Source: Planctomycetes bacterium RBG_16_41_13 (GTDB lineage Bacteria > Planctomycetota > Brocadiia > Brocadiales > Brocadiaceae). From it: DNA of 7,448 bases. The position numbers were made by a program, and so were the translations under genes. Positions 1-5,136 of this stretch are shown here, piece by piece (within the stretch, counting starts at the first letter, position 1; each line of letters begins with the position of its first letter). The DNA lies in NCBI GenBank assembly GCA_001828295.1, contig MHYI01000098.1:1-7448 (forward strand), in the 5' to 3' direction. Below the pieces are notes generated by a model. The model saw only the letters and a program-made list of their open reading frames with translations. It had not been told where the DNA came from and ran no database searches.

Positions 1-2091
1 GGGATTTCGACAGATATTACACAGCGCAAGAAAATGGAGGCCGAACTTAAAAAGATGAATGCACTCCTCAAACAGGATGCCAGGGAATATGCGGGAAAGC
101 TGGAAAAACAGAATATTAAACTGGTAATGGAATCGAGAGAACGGAAAAAGACTGATTCTGCCCTTAAAGAAAGCGAAAAGCGTTTTCGCGTAATGTTTGA
201 ACAGGCTGCGGTTGGTGTTGCGCTTCGGGAAGTAAAGACGGGCAATTTTATTTTAGTCAATAAAAAATACAATGACATTATTGGTCGTACACCGCTTGTC
301 CATCCTGATGACCGGCAGGCAACTTTAGTAAATATCCAAAAATTAATTGACGGCAAGATTCGTGAATATATTATGGAAGCGCGGTTTTTTCAGTGGAACG
401 GGTCTGTTGTGTGGGTGAATATGACGGTATCGCCCATGTGGAAGATAGGAGAAAAACCTGATTTTTACATGATAATTGTGGAAGACATTACGGAACGTAA
501 AAAGGCGATAGCGTCTCTTGTGGAAAGTAATGAAAAAATTCAACTGTTGCTTGATTCTACAGGAGAAGGTGTTTATGGGATAGATGAGCGTGGTATATGT
601 ACGTTTGCAAATACTGCATCTACTAAATTGCTGGGATATGAGAGCGCGCATCAGCTTATAGGGAATCAAATGCATAAAATGATTCACCATACCCGCCGGG
701 ACGGCACACCGTTCCCCATTGAGGAATGTAAAGTTTTTCAGGCGTATCAGAAAGGCGAAAGTATTCACGTCACTGATGATATTGCATGGCGCGCCGATGG
801 AACGTTTTTCCCTGTAGAGTATAAGTCATACCCGATACGGAAAAATAATAAAAATATCGGAGCGGTTGTTACTTTTCAGGATATTACTGCGCGAAAACGC
901 ATGGAGAACGAACTTTTACATTCTAAAAAAATGCAGGCACTGGGAACAATTACTTCCGGTGTTGCGCATGAGGTGAATAATATCCTTGCGGCTATTGACG
1001 GCAATATACAGATGTTAAGGAGACAGAATAAAGGCCGGGAGATGTTGCAGGACTCTCTTAAAATAGTTCACAAATATGTAAGAGACGGTGCGGAGATTGT
1101 TCGAAGATTAAATGAATTTACAAAAAAGAACGAAGATTTACACAACTATGTACCTGTTGATATTGCTGAACTGACTAAACATGTTGTGAAATTTCTCAGG
1201 CCCAAATGGCAGGATATGGCCCAGGGGTTGGGGATAAAGTATTGCATAAACACCGACGGACTGAAAAAAGTCAAGACTATAAGAGGCAATCCTTCAGAAT
1301 TACGGGAAGTAGTATTGAATATTATCAATAACGCATTGGACGCCATGCCCAAAGGAGGTACCCTTTGTTTTAATGACTGGGAGGATGAAGATACCGTACA
1401 TTTGAGTATTTCCGACACGGGGGTCGGTATGACCGAAGAGGTGATATCTAAAATCTTTGATCCTTTCTTCACGAGCAAGGAAATGGGCACAGGTTTAGGT
1501 TTGAGTGTTGTTTACGGAATTGTTAAAAGGCATGGGGGGGTGATACACGTCTCCAGCACGGTTGGAATGGGAAGTGTTTTCCTATTGTCGTTTCCATCAA
1601 AAAAAGAGGTTTATACGGCAGAAGCAGCACAAATAATCGGGACAAAAAAAGGGACGATGGAAAATAATGTATTGGTGATTGAGGATGCGGACAAAGTCAG
1701 CGATGCGGCGTGGGAGTATGGTGAGGGAAATAAGATATTGGTGGTTGAGGATGAATTGGTTATAGGAAAAGTGTTGTGCAATTTTCTTACAGAGGAAGGG
1801 TATGCTGTTGAATATTGTAATAATGGCGCAGATGCATTAGACAAATTAAAACAATACAAATATGACCTTGTCCTTTGTGACCTTGGAATGCCTGGGGTTT
1901 CGGGATGGGAGATAATGGATGCAATAGAAATGTTAGAAGAAAAACCGAAGGTCGGTATAATTACCGGATTCCTGAATACAGCGGATACTTTTCCAGATAA
2001 GAAAATAAAAGCAAATTTTATCATCAATAAGCCATTTGATTTAGAAGTGGTATTAGAGCATATTCAGCAGATACTGGAAAGGGATGGATAA
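1..2091 (+). CDS. PAS-domain hybrid sensor histidine kinase with C-terminal receiver (5' partial)
   Basis: Signal-transducing kinase that should autophosphorylate on His and pass the phosphate to its own C-terminal Asp. The frame is open from base 1 and the first codons read GISTDITQRKK, the typical end of a PAS/PAC domain, so the true start lies upstream. The ATG at 34 (residue 1 below) is probably internal. Order: coiled linker 1-45; PAS about 46-155; PAS about 166-287 ending FQDITARKR; HisKA with H-box AHEVNN (His312); HATPase_c with N-box around Asn433, DTGVGM 461-466, DPFF 476-479 and GTGLGL 485-490; REC 567-683 with acidic Asp573, phosphoacceptor Asp616, Thr644 and Lys666. All catalytic motifs are intact. 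No membrane segment is seen in this part, so this portion looks cytoplasmic. There is no DNA-binding output domain, so a separate partner (Hpt or response regulator) is expected. The first complete PAS domain is short, and the REC start is preceded by a look-alike copy. Ligand unknown. Confidence 0.95.
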   Translation, partial: GISTDITQRKKMEAELKKMNALLKQDAREYAGKLEKQNIKLVMESRERKKTDSALKESEKRFRVMFEQAAVGVALREVKTGNFILVNKKYNDIIGRTPLVHPDDRQATLVNIQKLIDGKIREYIMEARFFQWNGSVVWVNMTVSPMWKIGEKPDFYMIIVEDITERKKAIASLVESNEKIQLLLDSTGEGVYGIDERGICTFANTASTKLLGYESAHQLIGNQMHKMIHHTRRDGTPFPIEECKVFQAYQKGESIHVTDDIAWRADGTFFPVEYKSYPIRKNNKNIGAVVTFQDITARKRMENELLHSKKMQALGTITSGVAHEVNNILAAIDGNIQMLRRQNKGREMLQDSLKIVHKYVRDGAEIVRRLNEFTKKNEDLHNYVPVDIAELTKHVVKFLRPKWQDMAQGLGIKYCINTDGLKKVKTIRGNPSELREVVLNIINNALDAMPKGGTLCFNDWEDEDTVHLSISDTGVGMTEEVISKIFDPFFTSKEMGTGLGLSVVYGIVKRHGGVIHVSSTVGMGSVFLLSFPSKKEVYTAEAAQIIGTKKGTMENNVLVIEDADKVSDAAWEYGEGNKILVVEDELVIGKVLCNFLTEEGYAVEYCNNGADALDKLKQYKYDLVLCDLGMPGVSGWEIMDAIEMLEEKPKVGIITGFLNTADTFPDKKIKANFIINKPFDLEVVLEHIQQILERDG
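1662..1753 (+). repeat. 26-nt imperfect direct repeat at the start of the receiver domain
   Basis: Bases 1662-1687 and 1728-1753 match at 23 of 26 positions, exactly 66 nt (22 codons) apart and in the same frame. Both contain attggtg(a/g)ttgaggatg. They encode VLVIEDAD and ILVVEDEL, the latter being the genuine first strand and acidic pocket of the REC domain. The DNA between and after the copies does not continue the match, so this is a short partial duplication, not a second domain. Confidence 0.7.
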
Positions 2092-2356
2092 TTCATATCC
2101 GCTTTGTATTTTAAAAGGGGTTAAAGTTATTCGCGTGGCTGGTACAACATGTATATGCGCATGCACATTTGGAGTTGCAGAGAAAATGAGTTGGACGTGT
2201 CCTCACCAGAAAAATAATGAGTGTATTCGGTTAAAGAAACCATGCCAGCCTTTGCAGAAGGGTTGTGTGTTGGAAGATAAAGTTACATTTATAGATTTTC
2301 AATATGAGGACAACGAAAATCAAAAACATTCAAAAAAAGGTAAATATCCAGCGTAA
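2084..2356 (+). CDS. Small cysteine-rich protein, possible metal-binding, coupled to the kinase
   Basis: Unrecognised function. The frame encodes up to 90 residues and overlaps the end of the kinase gene by 8 nt (ATGGATAA), an arrangement typical of translational coupling. The convincing part is the C-terminal half: Cys39, Cys47, Cys54 and Cys61 with spacing X7, X6, X6 in a basic context (WTCPHQKNNEC, then LKKPCQPLQKGCVL), followed by an acidic and lysine-rich tail. Four regularly spaced Cys suggest a zinc or iron-sulfur site, but this is inferred from spacing only. The N-terminal 34 residues, with four further Cys (8, 23, 25, 27), look less protein-like. An internal ATG at 2186 would give a 56-residue protein starting MSWTCP right at the Cys core, and may be the real start, though its upstream GGAG lies rather far away. 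Neither start has an ideal Shine-Dalgarno; ggaaaggg directly abuts the first ATG. No signal peptide is obvious. Confidence 0.6.
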   Translation: MDNSYPLCILKGVKVIRVAGTTCICACTFGVAEKMSWTCPHQKNNECIRLKKPCQPLQKGCVLEDKVTFIDFQYEDNENQKHSKKGKYPA

Positions 2357-2371
2357 ACATTACCGCCAAAC

Positions 2372-2408
2372 ACCGGCTACGGAGTGCGTTGCTCGCCTGG
2401 AAGCCGGT
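2372..2408 (+). terminator. Weak hairpin after the small Cys-rich gene
   Basis: Seven-base arms accggct (2372-2378) and agccggt (2402-2408) could pair across a 23-nt loop, 16 nt after the stop codon. No T-run follows, so intrinsic termination is doubtful. It is reported because it is the only stem near the end of this gene pair. Confidence 0.2.
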
Positions 2409-2507
2409 TTGTGTATCAATTTAGTCTTTTGAAAATTGTAAAGGGCGTAATCTCACCGCAAAGGCGCAAAGAACGCAAAGGAAAAATAAGAACCATAATA
2501 CAAACGG

Positions 2508-2537
2508 AAATTTTAAATTACCGGTAATTTAAAATTT
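2508..2537. repeat. Perfect 30-bp AT-rich palindrome
   Basis: Perfect self-complementarity centred on ccgg at 2521-2524, with 15-nt arms made almost wholly of A and T (ggtaatttaaaattt reading outward). There is no loop, so it would act as a cruciform or as a symmetric protein-binding site and not as an ordinary hairpin terminator. It lies inside the 2452-2710 inverted repeat. Confidence 0.85.
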
Positions 2538-2611
2538 AACATTCAAAATTCAACATTTCCGTAACACTTTAGTTTTTTGAAAAAATACTGAAAATGACGG
2601 CATTCGCAAGC

Positions 2612-2641
2612 TGTAGTGGCAATTCATGAATTGCCACTACA
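2612..2641. repeat. Perfect 30-bp palindrome (tgtagtggcaattca half-site)
   Basis: The 15-nt half tgtagtggcaattca is followed immediately by its exact reverse complement. It is unrelated in sequence to the 2508-2537 palindrome. It looks like a dispersed extragenic palindrome and sits inside the 2452-2710 inverted repeat, about 127 nt upstream of the DUF2130 gene. Confidence 0.85.
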
Positions 2642-2767
2642 CCAGGTTATACATGAAACTCTGTTTAAATTTACATAACATCTTTGCGTCCTTTGCGCCT
2701 TTGCGGTGAGTTTTTTTTCAGACTGCTAAAATGTTACCGGTTTGTTGATATTCTCAAGGAGAGATGT

Positions 2768-4057
2768 ATGACAGAGCCAATGATTACTTGTCCGAAATGC
2801 CAGACTGCGATTAAGCTGACAGAATCGCTTGCGGCGCCGATCGTCGAGTCCGCCCGTCGCGAGTATGAGCAACGTCTGGCACAAAAAGACGCCGACGTCG
2901 CCAAGCGCGAAACATCGCTTTGTGAGCGCGAAAAAGAAATTATCAGGGCAAAAGAGGCTATTGACGGACAGGTTGCAGAGAAACTGCGCCATGAGCGCGA
3001 CAGGATAGTCACCGAAGAATCCAGGAAGGCTAAACTTGCACTTGCCGCCGACTTTGAGCAAAAACGAAAGGAACTTGCTGATCTTCAGGAAGTGCTCAAA
3101 CAGAGGGACGAGAAACTTGCCGAGGCGCAGAAGGCGCAGGCTGAAGTCTTGAGAAGGCAGCGGGAACTCGATGACGAAAAACGAGAATTTGACTTGACGG
3201 TGGAGAAGCGCATACAGGAAGGGCTAGCCACGGTACGTGAACAGGCGCACAAAGAGGCGGAAGACCAACTTAAATTCAAGGTGTTGGAGAAAGAGCAGAC
3301 TATCGCCTCAATGCAAAAGCAGATAGAAGAACTTAAGCGCAAGGCCGATCAGGGGTCGCAGCAACTTCAGGGAGAAGTCCAGGAGCTTGAGCTTGAAGCG
3401 CTATTGATCTCAAAATTCCCGCGCGATACGATAGAACCGGTTCCGAAGGGCGAGCATGGCGGCGACGTGTTGCATCGGGTCATTGGCCCGATCGGCCAAT
3501 CCTGCGGTACTATCTTGTGGGAGTCCAAAAGGACAAAGAGCTGGAGCGACGGCTGGCTTGTCAAGCTTCGTGAAGACCAGCGGGCTGCAAAGGCAGAGGT
3601 TGCCGTAATCGTCAGCCAGGCGCTCCCGAAGGGCGCGGCGACATTCGAATTGATTGACGGCGTATGGGTAACGCATCCCAGGGCGGCAATCCCCGTAGCC
3701 GTCACGCTCCGCCACACCCTCATCGAGGTCTCATCAGCCCGGCAGGCTATGGAAGGGCAGCAAACCAAGATGGAAATGGTCTACCGGTACCTCACCGGCC
3801 CGAGATTTCGCCAGCGTGTACAGGCCATCGTCGAGGCATTCTCATCCATGCAGGAAGATCTCGACAAGGAGAAGAAGGTAATTACGAAGCAATGGGCCAA
3901 GCGCGAGGAACAGATCGGGCGCGTGATGCAGTCAACCGTTGGCATGTACGGCGACCTGCAGGGTATCGCGGGGAAGACGTTGCAGGAGATTGAGGGATTG
4001 GAAATGCATGCTTTGGAAGCCCCAACTTCTGAAGTAGCAAAATCGGACAGCAAGTAA
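2768..4057 (+). CDS. DUF2130 family protein: coiled coil plus PD-(D/E)XK-like domain
   Basis: Biochemical role not established. The 429-residue start at ATG 2768 is chosen because AAGGAG (2757-2762) sits 5 nt upstream; the frame is open further back, but that part is repeat DNA. Residues 1-25 hold a CPKC pair (Cys8, Cys11), half of a zinc-ribbon-like motif. Residues about 28-205 are a long charged coiled coil rich in E, K, R and Q. Residues about 205-400 match the DUF2130 type: GGD (Asp233), then ILWESK with Glu252 and Lys254, then KLREDQ (Gln271). A D...ExK array followed by a Gln-bearing helix is what PD-(D/E)XK nuclease-fold proteins show, so nucleic-acid cleavage or binding is a reasonable inference but unproven. 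A second short coiled helix follows (about 358-385). The gene stands alone, with repeats on both sides. It is GC-rich (38 of 60 bases at 3421-3480) against 17 of 60 at 1801-1860 in the kinase and at 5641-5700 in the transporter, suggesting transfer. Confidence 0.88.
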   Translation: MTEPMITCPKCQTAIKLTESLAAPIVESARREYEQRLAQKDADVAKRETSLCEREKEIIRAKEAIDGQVAEKLRHERDRIVTEESRKAKLALAADFEQKRKELADLQEVLKQRDEKLAEAQKAQAEVLRRQRELDDEKREFDLTVEKRIQEGLATVREQAHKEAEDQLKFKVLEKEQTIASMQKQIEELKRKADQGSQQLQGEVQELELEALLISKFPRDTIEPVPKGEHGGDVLHRVIGPIGQSCGTILWESKRTKSWSDGWLVKLREDQRAAKAEVAVIVSQALPKGAATFELIDGVWVTHPRAAIPVAVTLRHTLIEVSSARQAMEGQQTKMEMVYRYLTGPRFRQRVQAIVEAFSSMQEDLDKEKKVITKQWAKREEQIGRVMQSTVGMYGDLQGIAGKTLQEIEGLEMHALEAPTSEVAKSDSK

Positions 4058-4062
4058 TCACC

Positions 4063-4077
4063 GCTAAGTACCTTAGC
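4063..4077 (+). terminator. Short hairpin after the DUF2130 gene
   Basis: gctaag (4063-4068), loop tac, cttagc (4072-4077): a perfect 6-bp stem 5 nt after the stop codon. The following cgtaatttctttg is T-rich but not a continuous T-run. It is a possible weak terminator only. Confidence 0.3.
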
Positions 4078-4150
4078 CGTAATTTCTTTGCACACTTCCA
4101 TTCGTCAGTGCATGCTTTATGGCAAAATATTTAAAGGACACTTCTTCGTT

Positions 4151-4171
4151 CATTAGTCATTAGTCATTGGT
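4151..4171. repeat. Heptamer tandem repeat (cattagt), three units
   Basis: cattagt at 4151-4157, cattagt at 4158-4164 and cattggt at 4165-4171, the third with one change. Simple-sequence repeat with no coding context. Confidence 0.7.
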
Positions 4172-4210
4172 CAACCGCCGACTGTAGATTGTAGGCTGCT
4201 TACTGCCACC

Positions 4211-4300
4211 GTAACTATTCAGCGTAATATATTAAACTACCGAAACACGACTTGTTTCCAAACCTTGTGTTGAACATCGTGAAGTATCCGTTTGGGAACG
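4211..4300 (+). repeat. Decayed copy of the 149-bp palindromic element
   Basis: The left end gtaactattcagcgtaat (4211-4228) is identical to the left end of the full element at 4542-4559, and aaactaccg follows in both. Internal arms gtttccaaac (4254-4263) and gtttgggaac (4290-4299) pair with one mismatch, echoing the cgttcccaaac arms of the full copy. The right terminal repeat is missing and the inner loop has diverged, so this is a truncated or degraded relative. Confidence 0.65.
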
Positions 4301-4383
4301 CCTTCCTACCTGTAATGATTTTCGAAAAATGGATTTAATGTTCAGGAATTTCAATATTTTCAGTTAAGCAATGAACAAACCCA

Positions 4384-4408
4384 CCCCTCAATTCCATGCC
4401 AGGAGGGG
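4384..4408. repeat. Small G/C hairpin cccctc...gagggg
   Basis: Six-base arms 4384-4389 and 4403-4408 around a 13-nt loop, in a run of text (ccacccctcaattccatgcc) that reads like a dispersed extragenic repeat. No T-run follows and no gene ends nearby. Confidence 0.4.
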
Positions 4409-4466
4409 ACTCTAACCTGGACTACCCAGAACAAAACAAGCAAGAAAACAGTTCTCAATCTGTAAT

Positions 4467-4496
4467 TTGCCGACGATAGATTGCCGACTGCCGACT
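4467..4496. repeat. GCCGA-type short repeat cluster
   Basis: ttgccga occurs at 4467-4473 and 4481-4487, and gccgact is directly repeated at 4483-4489 and 4490-4496. The same words recur at 4177-4191 and, inverted, at 4931-5004, so this is one member of a local repeat family. Confidence 0.6.
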
Positions 4497-4541
4497 GCAG
4501 AAGGGACCATTAAATATTTTGCCAAATAATACAAAGAAGTT

Positions 4542-4690
4542 GTAACTATTCAGCGTAATTTAGCAAACTACCGGAGCACAGAGCGCAACTCGTTCCCAAA
4601 CTCCTGTTCCTGTCTGCGTGCGTACACGCACAGGCAGATGGGAACAGGAGTTTGGGAACGAGCCGTGTAACATTTACGCTGAATAGTTAC
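4542..4690. mobile_element. 149-bp doubly palindromic MITE-like element
   Basis: Terminal inverted repeats of 17 nt are perfect: gtaactattcagcgtaa at 4542-4558 against 4674-4690. Inside is a second, perfect 22-nt inverted pair at 4589-4610 and 4641-4662 (contains cgttcccaaactcctgttcc). The centre has a third small stem, tgcgtg/cacgca (4615-4620 and 4625-4630). The unit could fold into a long interrupted hairpin. It encodes nothing, and a decayed relative lies at 4211-4300, so it behaves like a non-autonomous mobile repeat. No clear target-site duplication is visible in the flanks (agaagtt on the left, cgttatt on the right), so mobility is inferred. Confidence 0.65.
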
Positions 4691-4735
4691 CGTTATTGCA
4701 GGTTTATAATAGGTAAACAATTGTATACTTATTTA

Positions 4736-4764
4736 TTGACATATGCTGTTTCCTTAATTATTAT
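4736..4764 (+). promoter_or_regulatory. Consensus-like sigma-70 promoter
   Basis: TTGACA at 4736-4741, a 17-nt spacer, and TATTAT at 4759-4764. It is a full -35 match with ideal spacing, just downstream of the palindromic element. Transcription would start near 4771, about 365 nt before the transporter start, giving either a long leader or a separate short transcript. Confidence 0.5.
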
Positions 4765-4810
4765 ATTTAAGTATATTGCCGGTTACTTATGCCAAGGGGC
4801 CAAAAAATAC

Positions 4811-4918
4811 ATGCAATACTTTTTATCAGAAATGCAGTTGAAATACACAGTATTGAGTTTAATTAAGATTGATAATTTGCTTAAAGAGGATTCTCGTTTT
4901 AGAAAGGACAAATTATGA
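4811..4918 (+). CDS. Possible 35-residue peptide (doubtful)
   Basis: An open frame starts at ATG 4811 (MQYFLSEMQL, ending SRFRKDKL) about 40 nt after the predicted start point of the 4736-4764 promoter. aagggg lies about 11 nt before the ATG, longer than the usual spacing. The frame stays open upstream to a TTG in the palindromic element, but that portion is unlikely to be coding. The peptide is amphipathic with a basic tail and shows no recognisable motif. It is listed only because of its position behind a good promoter. Confidence 0.15.
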   Translation: MQYFLSEMQLKYTVLSLIKIDNLLKEDSRFRKDKL

Positions 4919-4930
4919 TAGTACCTTATG

Positions 4931-5004
4931 CAGTCGGCAATCGGCAATCTACAGTCGGCAAATTGCCGATTGCCGATTGAAGATTGCCGATTGAAGATTG
5001 AAGA
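4931..5004. repeat. Nested inverted and tandem GCCGATTG repeats
   Basis: A 15-nt arm tcggcaatcggcaat at 4934-4948 is the exact reverse complement of 4962-4976, with a smaller inverted pair, tcggcaa (4955-4961) and ttgccga (4963-4969), overlapping it. A 14-mer gccgattgaagatt is repeated in tandem at 4972-4985 and 4986-4999. In addition caatctacagtcggc (4945-4959) is the exact inverse of 4177-4191. If transcribed from 4736-4764 this would fold into a strong stem in the transporter leader. Confidence 0.75.
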
Positions 5005-5046
5005 CTGTGGACTTTTTTCGTGTCAGTACAACACCCATGTTAACAA

Positions 5047-5074
5047 TTGTTTGAAATGTAATATTTTTTATTAT
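5047..5074 (+). promoter_or_regulatory. Possible proximal promoter of the transporter gene
   Basis: TTGTTT at 5047-5052, a 16-nt spacer, and TATTAT at 5069-5074, ending 62 nt before the start codon in very AT-rich DNA. It is a weaker -35 than the upstream site but better placed. AT-rich sequence gives such matches by chance. Confidence 0.3.
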
Positions 5075-5136
5075 CGTCAACAAAACACAATTAAATTAAT
5101 CAAGACGGTAAATAGTAATTAATCAGGAGATTTTTT

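Larger units (their letters stand above)
2452..2710. repeat. Inverted repeat, 29-nt arms, enclosing two palindromes
   Basis: The arm at 2452-2480 (begins ctcaccgcaaaggcgcaaag) is the reverse complement of 2682-2710 at 28 of 29 positions. The 201 nt between them carry two separate perfect 30-bp palindromes and AT-rich simple sequence (acattcaaaattcaacatt). No reading frame of interest lies inside. Size and terminal inversion resemble a non-autonomous repeat unit, but no target-site duplication is evident. The right arm ends 57 nt before the start codon of the next gene, so it may carry or disturb that gene's promoter. Confidence 0.75.
4120..4524. repeat. Inverted pair of 15-mers 375 nt apart
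   Basis: tggcaaaatatttaa at 4120-4134 is exactly the reverse complement of 4510-4524. Just inside, aaggac and ggacc look weakly related as well. The pair brackets the decayed palindromic element and one GCCGA cluster, and ends 17 nt before the full palindromic element. Without a transposase or target duplication it may be the remnant termini of an insertion or just another dispersed repeat. Confidence 0.5.
4058..5136. other. 1.1-kb repeat-rich gap without a convincing gene
   Basis: Between the DUF2130 stop and the transporter start I find no frame with protein-like character and a good ribosome site. The stretch instead holds, in order, a small hairpin, an inverted 15-mer pair, a heptamer tandem, a decayed copy and a full copy of a palindromic element, three clusters of GCCGA-based repeats and two promoter-like sites pointing to the transporter gene. 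No tRNA or transposase was seen. Confidence 0.7.

Noticed and set aside
343..2027. Minus-strand open frames opposite the kinase gene (343-768, 1146-1490, 1611-2027)
   Set aside because: They lie antisense to an unmistakable kinase with intact motifs. Their translations are Ser/Phe-rich and motif-free, as expected of antisense shadows.
2684..2767. Extending the DUF2130 protein upstream by 28 residues to a TTG
   Set aside because: That stretch is the right arm of the inverted repeat. The ATG at 2768 has AAGGAG at ideal spacing and starts at the family-like MTEPMITCPKC.
2726..4101. Several frames overlapping the DUF2130 gene on both strands, including 3664-3993 on the + strand
   Set aside because: The DUF2130 frame has the ribosome site and recognisable domains. 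The others are by-products of its GC-rich codons.
4652..4918. 88-residue frame starting with TTG
   Set aside because: Its first third is the right half of the palindromic element. Only the last 35 codons are kept as a doubtful small frame.
4151..5004. CRISPR array
   Set aside because: The repeats differ in length and orientation and are irregularly spaced or abutting. There are no uniform spacers and no cas gene.
4928..5122. 64-residue frame before the transporter
   Set aside because: Its first half is a translation of the GCCGATTG repeats, with no ribosome site; the rest is AT-rich leader.
4058..5136. Insertion sequence with a transposase remnant
   Set aside because: No frame in the gap resembles a transposase. 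The repeats alone support only a non-autonomous element.
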